DNA of 64,000 nucleotides from Diphasiastrum complanatum (GCA_029204225.1 CM055096.1:38931866-38995865); one strand, 5' to 3'; positions 23,301-36,800 are shown, numbered from the stretch's first letter. Numbers and translations: made by a program. Notes: generated by a model from the letters alone, not told the origin.

Positions 23301-26300
23301 ATCATCATAGATTTGAGCATATCTGAGAGCTTGCTCTAGGGTAGTAGGCGAGTTTCTCTGAACCTCTACTTTATACTCATCTTTGAGGCCATAGACAAAT
23401 CCCTTGATTTTCTGATAATCATCCATATTCTTAATTTTTAAGATTGCCTCTCGATACTGCGAGATATATTGTATTAGGGACTTGTCCATTACTGTTTTCT
23501 CCCAGGCTTCCTAGGCTCTATCAAGTTCATTTTCTGGTAGAAATTCTCTTAGGAAGGCTTCTTCAAAGGCCTTCCATGACCGGGGAGTCTGCCCAGTCTC
23601 CTGGAGATTTAACCACCACTTATAGGCCATGGGCCCTAGGGAAAGACTGGCCTCAATAGCTTGCAAATGGTCGAGGGTCTGTTTAAGAGCATGAATGTTA
23701 TTTCATTTGTTGAGGAAGGTGTGTAGAATATCTGCGTTTCTATCCTTCTCTTCCCCAAGAAAAGTAGGAGGCTTTAAGTCTTTAAAGACACTGGGGTGAG
23801 ATCGCATAGGCTCACTCGAAACTGATGGAAGTGGAGAAGGGGACAACTGAGAAGTGGAGGGAAGGCTTCCTTTCGCGGAGCTCAAAATCAAGCTTTTGAG
23901 TTCAGCGAATGAGTCGTCCACACTGGACTAACGCCAATTTCAGTTCATCCACTTCTGTTACCAAAGAAAAGTAGGAGGCTTTAAGTCTTTAAAGACACTG
24001 GGGTGAGACCGCATAGGCTCACCCGAAACTGATGGAAGTGGAGAAGGGGACAACTGAGAAGTGGAGGGAAGGCTTCCTTTCGCGGAGCTCAAAATCAAGC
24101 TTTTGAGTTCAGCGAACGAGTCGTCCACACTGGACTAACGCCAATTTCAGTTCATCCACTTCTGTTACCAAATGGAGAAACTGCTCCTTGGTAACCAATT
24201 CGTTGAGTTCTCGGGCGAATTGTTCCTGCTCTTCAACTTCCATGGGTTCTTTCCCCTTATTGAAAGCCAAGGCTTCTGGTTCAAGTTCGTCGATGCCTCT
24301 CTTCGGGGGTTGATCAGGTCCTTGAGGAGTGGTCATTTTCAGAACTGAAAGAGAGGTACCTTAACTTCTGTCTGAAAACAAGAAAAGAGATTGACTAACT
24401 GGAAAACGAAAGTAGAGTACTTAGCTCTTTCTTAGGACTGTACTTCCAGAGCAAGAAACCCCCTCAGTTCTTCTGCAGCTGTCCAATCCGTCTTCTTAAA
24501 GTGCATGCCATCAGATGAAGGTAATCTGGAAATGGTGTAGATGATTGTTGGAGAACCCCTGTTGATAGAGTTTGCCTCTGCTGCCTCCAAAAATCAAAGT
24601 TACAATCTGGGAAAGCGCAACCAATTTCCAAATTACTAGCCCTTTACCCTCGCTGTGATTAAGGCTGTTTCTGCTCCAGAATTTTCGAATTTGACACTAC
24701 CAATCAAATTGAAAATCCAAGATTTTACATAGGAGACTGGTCGCTGATCTGTCCTCTGTCTGATCACCAAAGTTGGAGCAAAAACTTCTAAAAATCGGGG
24801 AGCAAACTACAGTTTAACTCCTGCCTGTCCAGCGCTGAATCTTCCTCAAGATTTCTGCCCTGAAACTACTTCAAAATCCGAAAATTTCACTCCGAAATCG
24901 AAGGTCAACCCTGTTTTGGCAGCGCTGGACCTGTCCTCAGATCTGTCCCCAAAATCCGCTCAGAAATCCGGATAAAAACATTCGAAAATCAGGGATGCAT
25001 TACAGCGATGTCCCTCTTCTACTCTTTTCTGAAAATCTGAGAATTCTTTCCTACCCTCTTATAGATTTCTCTACTGCTGCTACTAAGCTCCCAAAGAAGA
25101 AGATGGCTCTGATACTAGTGTAAGAGATCCTAACACCACAGTAGGGCAAACACTAACTGAATCACCCAACCTTGCCTACTCCCTGATATGGAGCAAGCCC
25201 CTCCTAGCCCAGTGTGAGGCCTGGTAGCATGCGTACTACCAAGTGTCGGCCACGTGGCTCTGACGTGGCCAATTGCACGCCGGGACCCAACGTGGGGCCC
25301 TATCCTGCTGACAGGGTCCCTAGGCTGTGTTAGGCCCGCCATGGCTATGGACCGTGCTGGGGCACACTACTCACACTGTCTTGCCCTGTTGGTCGTGTAC
25401 GCTGGACACGACCCTGACTGTGGTATCTGACCTCCTGTGTTCTCTAGGGTTCGGCACTAGTCACGTGCTCGTAATAAGTGGGATGGTCGTCCTCTTGAGG
25501 AGGCCACTTGGGAGCCTATTGATGTCTTTTATCATACACCATTATTGGCAGATCAGGCTCGAGCCCTCATGGCTTTAGTTCTTTCCTCTACTACAGATGT
25601 CATTGTAGATGTTCCCTCTAATTCATGATTCGGCTAGCTATGACTATTCTTTTTTTGTTATATTTGCTTAGTACTTGCTTTACACAGTTATGATACTTTT
25701 GGGATATCTGTTGTGACGACTTATGTCCTCTCCATCAATATTTCCATTAGTTCGTGAGTTTTTAGTATTTAGCATGCTTACATTATTGTTTTAGATAGTC
25801 ACTAGTCGTGAGTGCCCGTCGTTGACGGGCAATGGCGGCCGATCTAGGTGACGGCCGATGATTTGGAAATTCAGTATGTCATTGACGGGCAATGACTTTC
25901 CGATCTAGGTGGCGGCCGATCTAGTGGTATGCCCGTCGTTGACGGGATCTGGGTGATGGCCGATGATGTGGATGGCGGTCGATGGTTTAGGAGGAAAACC
26001 AATGGTCATTGACGGGTGGCCGAAGGGGAGGGCCGATGGTCGTTGACGGGTGGCCGAAGGGAGTGTTGCATTTTTCGGGTGAGCAGAAAGCGGCTTGTGG
26101 ATGGGAGACCTTCGCATTTTACTTAAAGGCACCTTCGCAATCTTAAGGGTACCTTCGCATTTTGAAAGGCGCCTTTGCATTTTCCAGAAGTCGGGAAAAA
26201 GCCGAAGGTCAACAACCTTTGCATTTTCCTAAGGGCCCTGCGCATTTTTCCAGAAGTTGGGAACGAAGGTTAGCCATAAATATTTTCTTAGACATTTTTT

Positions 26301-27950
26301 ACACAGTCGCATTTTTTAAGTGTTTTTGACTTAGTGATGTATTTTTCTCATGACCAAAAATTGCGAACTATGTGACGAAACTTTGCATTACCCCCAGTGT
26401 CGCATTTTACGGGAGGGGGAATGTCGCAATTTTCGGGAGGGCAGAAAGCGGCTGATGCATGAGAGACCTTCGCATTTTACTTAAAGGCACCTTCGCAATT
26501 TTAAGGGAAAACCCGAAGGTTAGCCAAAAATATTATCTAAGGCATTTTTGACACAATGTCACATTTATCTGGAGGGCAAAAAAAATGGTTGTTTATGTTC
26601 AAGGGAGGTGGGGTGTTTAAAAAATCAAAATTGCTTTTTTGAGAATAGAATTCAAATATATAAATATTGTTTAGAATCTTAAGTTCATAATGTTTTTGTT
26701 AATTTTTTTGTATATATAGATTATATAATAATTAAATGGATTTTCTCATTAGCTTTGCCGTAATTCTTAATGAAATAGAACTTCAATTTACAGCGACAAC
26801 ATATTTTTGTACACCATTTTGAGTATTGGCAATTTTCATAAAAAAATTCAACAAAAAAAGAGGTCTCTAGGTCAATATATCTTAAAAAGACGAGACAATT
26901 TTTACCTTCTACAATTCCTAGTAATGTATTAGAGACGACAAATTTTGGGAGTCCGAATTTGGCATAATGTCGTGCGCCAAACACCTTCCATAATATTGTG
27001 TACCCGGCGCATTCAGTAATACTTAAAGGCAATCACTCAAAAGATTATTGTGTGTTGTTGAAGAGCATTAAATAGTGCAAAGCTTGTGATGCCCGAGGAA
27101 ATGCGAGCTTTGAACACGCCTCACAAGTTGGAGTCCATTCGACATGAAAATACAAAGATTATACAAAACAAAACACATATTGACGCAAAGAAAGCTCTCT
27201 ATCTCTCATCTTTTTATTATAATCACAAAATTTCTGCTTATTGCAAAGAATACATACATACATAGATGGGCAGCTCCCTCATCTTACACCCAAACCCAAA
27301 AAGACATAACCCCACACACACACACACACACACATATTCTTAGCACTCACACTCACACCTGCTTTGTTGTATATGATTTGATGCAAAACCCAAAAAGTTG
27401 CATATGATCTAATGCCAAACCCACAAAGCTGTATATGAGCTAATGCCCTGCAAACTTTTCAGACCAGGAAAGCCATGCCAAGGCAATACGTTCGAGGTGG
27501 AACATGTGATGCTGCAAATCCACACAAAATGTTTCAAATATTTAGTCATGCCTCAAAGATGAGAAGCTTCACTTCCATCTCCAAGATCAGAAGTTCAAGC
27601 CATGCATCTGAAGAGATTTCTGCAAAAAGCACCAAAGAATATGTAGACTTCAGTAATTAGTGAATATCCTTACTGCCAGGGTGTACCGTTGATGAACTCA
27701 TATTGCAACGTGACACTAACTTCACAGCCTCCAAAGCAGCTATTACAGTTGAAAGCAGAAAGCTTTTTTGAATATGAAATTATGCAGTTAAAACTCCAAT
27801 TTCAGCTTAAAACGTTCAGATTAGTTGAGAAGTTGGTAGCCTCATCCTATGATGCATTGATGAAGAATGGTGAAGCATTTAGCAACATTCTCTCTTCAGC
27901 AATAAATTAGAGAAATAGCAGAATACTTTCTAAATTTAGAGGTGCGTTTG

Positions 27951-28009
<59 letters not shown>

Positions 28010-31000
28010 AAGCGCAAAAAACCGCTACCAACATTTCTCGCTGAGGGCCCGTTGAGAATTTGTCTGGCTCACGAGAAATTACATTCATTCGTTACAGTTC
28101 CAAATGGAATCATTGAGAGATGATTAGAGCTGATGAACGTGGCAACGCTATCATACTGATCAAGCTGCAACAAAGGAACACCTCAAAAAAAAGTGCTCAC
28201 CGTCAAAATTAAAAGCCATAGGCGATGCCGGCAGCTCGAGCAGCACTACAAGAATGAAAACTGCTCCGAGTAGATCCATTCCTTCTTACCTGCTCATTAT
28301 TATTAGCCTTCTTGACTACTACCTATACCAAACTTGACATATCGAAACAGCTTGTATGATTCTCCTGCATTTTGTTACTGTGAATAATCCACAGATTTAG
28401 AATTAGAAGAAAAAATTATCCAAATCTGAAACAGAAAAACTAATGTCGTGATCATGAGAAATCAGAAGGAAAGATATCCAAATTTGAAATACTAAAAATC
28501 TGCTTGCTAATGTCGTAATTATGAGAAATCAGAAGAAGTTCTATCCAAATTCGAAACACAAAATCTCCTCGCGAATCTCGCGATCATGAAAAATTAGAAG
28601 AAAAAATTCTTCAAATCTGTAACACAAAAAATAGGCTTGCTAGCGTTGCGATCACAATCAGTGCTTACACAGCCAGACAACAAAAGCAAAATTGAGAACC
28701 AAATGAAAAATAAATCTACGTGGTAGAGGCTCGCTGAGGGCTGTGAAGTGCGCTGCCGAATACCGAATCCCGAAAGTACCCTGCTACTGGTCAGCGAGAG
28801 AGAGAGAGAGCAATCACACGCATGAAAATAAACCGCTGCTCTTGACATCATCACATAAAACCTTCATAGTAAAATCTAAAACAACAAACCCTTCCTTGAG
28901 CTCATAGACTCCACCTTCTAATGCTCTTAGTTTTGGAAGATCATAATCAGACATTGCTACTTTGCCGGCGTCGATGGATGGCAGAACGTTGCACTCCTCT
29001 GTCAACAATGAAGGACAGAGACAGATTCCTCCTATGTCAATCCTTCCTGTGATGTGGGAGAATTTGATACCTGCATCTACGAATAAATTCTAATAAGTTG
29101 TCCATGAACCATTGGGAAAACAGAACAATATGCCTAAAATTTAAAACCTAAATAAGTGAACGTTTCCTTTGACAAGGTTTTTCATTTCAACTGAGTCCAT
29201 ATCTGTTTATATCGAGAAAACAGCAGCAAAAAATGTTTGTTATCACAAACATCAATGTGTTTAAAACAGAATTCCTTTATCAAAGTTTATCTTACGTGCG
29301 AAGTAAACCCTCTATAACAACCAACCTATGTTTGAATCAGCGCAACGGCTTTGGACTCTTAACAATATCATAGAATCGTATGATTTCTAATAACTCCAAG
29401 GTTGGCTGTTAGGTCAGCTCCCTGCGGAAGCTGCTAGATAAGTCTGTGATTGCGTCTACACTGAGAGCCTCGAGTATAAAACATAGACGAAATATCTGAG
29501 AACATGATAAAAATCAGAAACAGTTAGTGTCTTACCATCAGAACTGTTGATATTTTCCACTCCCCGTTAAAGACATTCCCTCCATCCATCAGAATTCAAG
29601 AGGTCTCATCCCATTGAAAACACATCAGAGACTGAGCGAGGTTTTGCATTTAGGGAAGTTTCGAACCGCAAAGTCGCATAGCTGGTCGCAGAGAACTGGC
29701 ATAGTGCATTCCGTGTAAAAAATTGAATCCATTTGCGAAGCTGCCACCATGGATCAAACCATCCAGTGCAGCTATGGTCACCCATTATTTGCATGGCATT
29801 TCAGAGCAAGACCTTAGAAAACGTTCCATCTTTGGGATGTGGAAAACCTCTCATCGCAGCATCTTGAGGTGACCGTTTCTGCCATTGAAGCAGACAGAGA
29901 GAGAAAGCGTGTGTGTGTGTGTGACAGTGTGTGATGATCACAAATACTGGTAATAAGACTTAATTATTGAAAGAGCATGCAAGCGAGACTGACAGTGTGA
30001 ATCCATCCTCCATCTTCTTCTTCGTCTCCTCCTGCAGCAGCTGCAGCTGCTGCAGCCAAAGGAAGGCAAGAGTTCCGATCTGGCATGGCATAACAACCAT
30101 TTTACCAGAGACACACACACACATCAAACGCAGCATGAAATAACATGTAAGCGACTGAGCTGAGGCCACTCTAGATGCAGATCCAAAGCCTCTGCCATCC
30201 CGGAGCAAAGAGTTGCAAAATGCATCAAATTCATGGCAATTTAGCTACACTGGAGTAGAGCATATGCGCATCCACAGACGCAAGGAAGAAAAACAGCAGC
30301 ATTCTAGTGTCCAAATCTGGCAGCCATCAACGCTTGCATCCATTGAATCCATCCACCTCAGAAATGCAGCCATGAAATAACACGAAAGCGCTGAGCTGAG
30401 GCCACTCTAGATGCAGATCCAAAACTTCTGAGCTGCAAAATACATCAAATTTATGGCAATCTTGCACCGGAGCAGAGAATATGCGCATCTACAGGCACAA
30501 GCAAGAAAAACAGCAGCCTCATGATGTATCGTGATGGCAGTCGCGATCAGCAGCACCGGAAAGGCGCCAGCCATCGAGGGAGCGAGAGAGAGAGACCCGA
30601 TCGGGATGCGCCAGCCATCAAGGGAGAGAGAGGGAGATAGAGACCCAATCGAGAGAGACAGATAGAGTGCAAGCGTTGGGGGAAAAAAATTTGAAACTGT
30701 GTATGTGTGTGTGTGCCCAAAAAAAACAAAAAAAAGGCTTGTAGATGTGGCTTTCATTTTTTTTCAAACGTATTTTTGGCTTTTTTCTATGCAAATGGGT
30801 GACGTTTTTTTGCGGGTAGAGCGTGACATTTTCGGCGGCACAACGTGACATTTTTGATGACAAAAACACACTCTCTCTCTAAAATAGTTTTATACTATAT
30901 AGATATGCTTGCTAGCCGATGGAGGGCTTTGTTTTTTTGCAGGGGAGAGTTATGGACTTGGCTTATTACATTCGCCGTGTCCATTCTTTTATTCGTTATT

Positions 31001-33034
31001 ATGCATAAGCAGGCCTAAGGGCCCTTTTTATTCATATACTGGCCTTGGGCCCTATTTGGTCATATTTTTAGGACTTGGTCACGTTGATTTGGAGTGGGGG
31101 TCCTCCTATTGGGAGGGCGCACTATTTTCTCTCCAAATCCTTTTCCCTCCCTTTTTTGAATCCTTTATTTGATTCAGGGAGAGGGTATATGTAGGGCAAC
31201 ATTGTATTCCTTTATTCAGTTTATGATGATTGCTCCTCTTTAGCCTCCTTAAGCATTCTCTCTTCCTGCTTTCTAGCTTAAGTCCTGCTTTCTAGCATAG
31301 CTAGTGAATCTTAGCTTGTAACTCGAGACCATGGTAGGTACTTTGACGATTGGGTTCAAGCAATGTTGAGCTAATACGTTGCAGGGCCAAAAGTATCCAC
31401 AATCACTAATAAGATTTGAGTGTACTATAGCTTGTTGCGAAGAGGAGACGAAGAGCTCTTTGATGGTGTCTTCACATGATGATGTGTGCATGATGAGTTA
31501 TGGCTAGGAAAGCTATTTTTAAGTAGTTCTTGTCATGTAAAGGAAGAATTGATTGTTTAGGCAGTTTGATCCAAAAATTCTCTCTTCTCAATGGGCTGTA
31601 CAATGCGTCCTTGATTGCTGATTGTACCAAGCAATAAAATTGCTACTACGACCTACATGTTCCTATCTTGGTCTATTTCAAGTGGTGCATGTTCATCTGT
31701 TCCTACATCTTCGTATCCTTGTCTACCTCAAGTAGTGCAAGTTGATCTTGTTATGTAGATTAGTGAGTATGGTGGTTGCTTCCATATTGTACGTTTGCTT
31801 TAGGCATGAGATGCAGATTGGTGAAAGAACGAATGTCCTCCCATCCATAGACAATCTCTTAAGCTAGTTACCAGCTATCGTTGTCCTCTCGTAGACGAAC
31901 TTCCACGTCCCACCCCCATGCTGTATCATGCCTAAGTGGCTCTTTGGTCCACTCCGGCCAGCTAACCCTAGTCACTACCTGCTAGCCCCACATATTGACT
32001 TATTTAGTAGCACGTCGGATCTACACTCCTTGCGACATGACGTGTGTCCTCATTGGGTCACCTACAGTGACACACCCAAAGATCTATACTATCGTTGGGT
32101 ATCTAGGTTGATGGGTGTGAGTTGTGCTCGTTGCTAGCGGTCACCTACTCACATGTAATATACGATTTTTGGCATTTCAACCATAAGCTCCACATGAGAA
32201 ACATAACTAGTGGAAAGCCAAGGGTAGATCACTTTAGGGTGCTTGGCTACACTGCATATGTACACATTCCCAAAGAAAAACGGAAGAAACTTAATCCTAA
32301 GTCCAACAAATGCTTGTTTGTAGGATATCCGGAGGGGACTAAAGAATATAAGCTCTTTGATCTTGTTACAAAAAAGTTCATTAATGCCAAGGATGTTGTG
32401 TTTGATGAAGATCCCACAGTGATGGTAAAAACTGTCTCCAATTCTGATGCAGGGCGTCGATTCAAGGGAGGCATGACGTTTCCTACAGAAGTCATTAGCA
32501 TTTTGAGCTCCAATACATCCCAACACGACGTATATTTGGATGATCATACCCGTAATGAGAGCGTTGATGGTCAGGTGTCCGCAAGAGAGGAATTCTTTGA
32601 TGCGGAAGAGAACGAAGAACCTGATACAGTGGGTCAATGAAGACTCAAGGTCAAGTTCAATAGGGAGAGATCAGAGGCAATTGCAGAGGCGAGACCAAAT
32701 AGAACGAAGAAAGCCCCACAAAGATTCGATGAGATCATATTCATGAGTCAAGAACCGGATGACGAGCCGAGATCTTACCGGGAAGCTCGAGAGAGGGGGG
32801 ATTGGAATGGCTCCATGCTATGACAGAGGAAATGGAGTCGATCAAGAAGAACAATGCATGGAGTCTAGTGCACATACCAGAAGACAGGAGAGCCATTGGC
32901 TGCAGATGGATTTATAAGTTAAAATATGATGCAAAGCCCAACACGATGAATCCATTCCCAACATGCCACGCGACTGAAGACGGTTAGCAGTGACCGTTGG
33001 TGTCATGTGACATGGACACCAACAAAAATAGTGC

Positions 33035-33100
<66 letters not shown>

Positions 33101-33818
33101 AGAACACCCGAATGGGCAAGCAGACGTAAATGGTGAGTTCGAGAGAGAGATGAATGGAAAATGAAATGTCATTATATAAAAAATTGATAACGTGGATTTT
33201 TTATTTTTTATTTTTAAAAATGATGACATGGAATTTTCTCCATCCAAAGAACTTTAAAATGGGTATTAGCCAAACAAAATGATTGTGAATTGAGACGATA
33301 GACGAATTGAATGGAAACTGAGATGACAGATGAATTAAATGGGAAATGAAACAATAGACATACTGAGGTGATCAAAATGATTATGACATAACTGTTGTCA
33401 ATTACATGAGTTTAAGTTGGGGTGATGCCTAGTGGGCTAGTTGGAAAGGGGGTGATGCCCAAGCACCTAAGCTCAAGTGAGAAGGAACATCATGTTCCTG
33501 AGTAGGCCACCTAAAACGATCGAGCCAGTGTACAAGCCGTTGGATTGACTGATTGTCTCTTCAAAAAACACTCGCCCCTCTTGATGACCAAGGAAGAGTT
33601 GAAAGTTCACTATGAGAATGTAGGCGTCTTGAGGCACACAAGATTAAGAAAATTGTTGTCATCTTAAGAGAAGCAAAGATACACCAAGAAACTGAAAGGT
33701 TTGTCAGTACATTTGCCACGGGATTGTGCGGTGCGGGTCGAACTCATCATTTTTAAAAATCTTATCTAAAAAAATGGTAGGCATTCTTGTGGGGTCGCCC
33801 TCCCCAAATTCAAAAAAG

Positions 33819-33875
<57 letters not shown>

Positions 33876-36800
33876 GTGGTGTGCAGCTGAACCTCGTTCT
33901 CTGCTCACGCTCTCTCTCTCAAGTGCACTTTCTCGCTCTCCCTTCACCATCGTAGAGATCAGCTGGCCTCCTTCACTATCCACATTGGATTTCAGCCCGC
34001 CTTCACCATCCACATCAGCTTTCAGGCCTCCTTCACAACCCACAGTGCATTTCTTGATATATCCAGCTTTTACAATGATGTTGGAATAGGGTTGATGTAA
34101 ACTTGAGTTTTGGAATAATTTGTGTCATGCTCCGGGAATCGACTTAAATTATCAAAATGCAACACATGATCTGTATTTTGACCAACAACCATCAAGCCAT
34201 CTATCTTGATGCGCTATGGTAGTCAGAGAACTTTTTGTTCTCAAAATTTGCTAGAATGGTTAAGTGCTAGGTAGGTACATTGAGTCGTGCATGGTAAGAG
34301 TTCCTCTCAATATTCTTTAATTCAATAGGATTATTCAACCCTTCATTGCTTTTCATTCCTTGCTTTTCTATATATATTTGATTATGCATTTTTGACTTTG
34401 GACTAGAAAAATTGGGCACTCTCTTTGTATATTCCTATAAGCTTTTTCAGTTCCTTAATTTGTATATGTAGTTATTATTTTTTTATTGAAGATTAGATTA
34501 TTTGTGTCTGGTTCTCTATTTCTTTTAAGCTCCTTGATTAATCAAATTGATGTGCCTCCTTTAGGAAGAAGAAGTTCGCTTTCATGAAGACCAAAAGAAG
34601 AATTTAGGAGTCAAAAGGGCTTCAAGACGACCTGACTTGCAAGCGGTCACAAAGGTTGAACTCCTATGTAACATTTATCTCTTTAAAATCTTTGGATTGC
34701 ATCTTTATGTAGCTCTATGTAGACTCTATTGTGAGAAATTTTATGCTTCTTAGATTTCATTAAGCTGACACACGTAAGTTATTGAAGTAATAAAACTCAT
34801 GCTATAGTTTTTTGAGTTACATGATGATTAGAAGGGCTGTCCACCAATTTTCAATTGTCTTGGAATCAAGTGAGAAGAACTTTGATATGAAATACCTACA
34901 AGACTTCGAAAAACACTTTCTAGATTCTAACTGTCTAAGTCTTTCTTGATCAAAGTCTTCCCCACTTTTCTCTTAAATACAAGTCACGTTATGAACGTCC
35001 ATAGTACTAAGTAGTGGCATAGGTAAATATTAAAAATAAAATCAATTCAAAGAGAATTGGATACTACTACCAATAGGTAATGTAAATGAAAGTAAAAATC
35101 TTGGAAGTGTAGTTGAAAAATCTTGATTTATCAAAATTCATGAATATCAAGCTATTTTATGCTATATTTTTTAATGATATCTGATTTGGGTAAATATAAG
35201 ATGATTAGGCGCGCACAATGATACTTCTTTGTCTTGTCTTATTGGATGTTCTTTTGTGCGTAGCACCTATTTGCTATTGGTGACACACTCAACCTGATCA
35301 ATTGATGGGTGCCTAGTTCGATTGCGGGTCAATATTTGGGCCCCAACATTCCTTCTCCCTTCAGGGAACTCATGGCTCCTTGATGCCCCAGTCTAGGTGT
35401 AATTTGTATAATAATACTAACTCTCGCATGTGGCATATGACATAGGTAGCCTTTTCCAAGAAGAATGCAATTTCTTAGTCGCCTCTACCTTTTATCTATT
35501 ATGCATTTGGTTCCATGATGTAAGATATCTTTTTCTAAAGTGTAACTAGGCCTTTGACCATTTTCTCACTTTCATGTAAGGATTTCTTTAGGCGGCTAAC
35601 GTGAAAAATCAGATGTACTTAAAATCTTTTTGGTAGTTCTAGCAACGTTGACAACTTTCTTGATATAATCTCCCATCTTTCATGGTTCATAGTATGCTTT
35701 GTACATTTGCTTGTCTACATTACCTTTGATTTAGAAGCCACTAGTCGAAAGCTCATATTACCTCTGTCAAACACCCTGTAAGTACGATCTTCACAAGCGT
35801 AACTTTGTGCTCTAGCTTGAGCTTTGAAATTTTTTTTGTTGTGCTGCTTGTAGCCTAAATTTGAGTCAAAAACTCAGTGACACTAAGTGTCTTTTGAGGA
35901 ATGGTTGGTAACCATAGTTGAGCTCGCTGCTCATCCAAGTGGACACATGTTTTGTCATGTACTTATAATCTTGCCTCAGTGTGAACACGTTGGACCTGTA
36001 AATTGTAAATATTGAAATACGGAACAAACAGTGGTATCTCCCTCTGATCTCGTAATATACCGGGCACCTAAAGATAAAGTGCTCCTCTGACTCCACCTCA
36101 TCCAAGGAGCATAACTGACAAATCCGCTCCGCTCTCGGGATACCCTAGAATCTCCCAGTCTCAATAGCCAACTGATGTGATGATAGGCGGAGCTGTCCCA
36201 ATGTAAATCTGAAGCAGTGTGATAACCCTGAGTCCAAATAGTGTGGCAAAACTGGGAACCCTGCTATGTCAAGCTCAATAAAGTGAGTCCAGTAATAGTC
36301 GGGTTTAACCCCACGCCGTCGCCTCCAAGTATGATCGAGATATGCCCCGATATAATACGCGCCTGATATACTGATGAGTACCTGAGGGGAGCTCTGTAAT
36401 GTGGATACCAAATGACTCAAGGAGGAAGTGGGATGCCTGGGAGAACCACGACAGTCGATAGCCCTGGTCATGAAGTGAGTGTGAGGAAACAAGTGCTGTT
36501 TGAGTATATTTGATATCTGCATCGGGCAGAGCCTGGACTCTCTGAATATATTGCGATAAGCTGTAAAGCGGCAACTATCTGAATGGGTGGAACGGCAAAC
36601 TCTGCAAGAAGGATCTCGTGTGGAACTGAGGGCTTCGCCCGAATCATACGAGCTAACATAGTGGTTTGTATTTGTGAAATGCTGCCCCAGTGTGATGACG
36701 AGAGACCAGTACACCATGTCTCTAGTGCATACATGGCAGTGGGGGTGACAATAGTATCAAAAAGTCTACACTTACTACGAGCACCTCGGATGAGCTTCCT

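Larger units (their letters stand above)
20926..25456 (-). mobile_element. Minus-strand Ty3/gypsy element nested in the previous one, 3' end missing
   Basis: Read leftwards from 25456 it shows a 5' LTR, primer site, leader, gag, protease, RT, RNase H remnant and the first part of integrase, where it stops at 20926 against the + strand integrase. The 3' LTR and integrase C-terminus are missing. Scattered stops and a 207-bp internal duplication in gag show decay. Confidence 0.82.
25802..30903 (-). mobile_element. Non-autonomous Helitron, 5.1 kb, minus orientation
   Basis: On the minus strand the element begins TCTATATAGTATAAAACT (30903 leftwards) and ends CTAG (25805-25802), flanked by A and T, so insertion was at an AT dinucleotide. 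A GC-rich hairpin, TGCCCGTCAACGACGGGCA, ends 11 bases before the terminus. TC start, 3' hairpin, CTRR end and A/T target are the defining Helitron marks. No Rep/helicase gene is present, so it would need proteins from elsewhere. It sits inside the 3' region of the LTR element. Confidence 0.75.
18218..31323 (+). mobile_element. LTR retrotransposon (Ty3/gypsy chromovirus-like) carrying two nested elements
   Basis: Two direct repeats of 376 bp (18218-18593 and 30948-31323) differ at about 19 positions by eye. The left one is followed at once by an initiator-Met primer site. The right one is preceded by a purine-rich GCAGGGGAG, a plausible polypurine tract. Between them on the + strand lie a repeat-rich leader, RNase H/integrase and a chromodomain tail. 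These are split by a minus-strand gypsy (20926-25456) and a Helitron (25802-30903). Gag, protease and RT of this element are missing. No 5-bp target duplication is visible (CAAGG left, CGAGA right), so the two LTRs may instead come from separate or rearranged copies. Confidence 0.7.
14377..34564 (+). other. SUVH4: SUVH intron 1, 20.2 kb
   Basis: Donor GTACTG and acceptor TTTAG. It is packed with LTR retrotransposon, nested gypsy, Helitron and copia sequence, annotated separately. The SUVH conserved block is continuous across the splice (…AVQ|EEE…), so no missing exon is needed. Confidence 0.85.

Noticed and set aside
27144-27407. 87-residue ORF inside the Helitron
   Set aside because: Its middle is translated (CA)n repeat, and no domain is present.
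18213-31328. 5-bp target duplication around the LTR pair
   Set aside because: CAAGG and CGAGA do not match, and shifting the boundary by a few bases did not produce a match.
33787-34089. Leu/Ser-repeat ORFs on both strands
   Set aside because: They arise from the (CT)27 tract and show no conserved segment.
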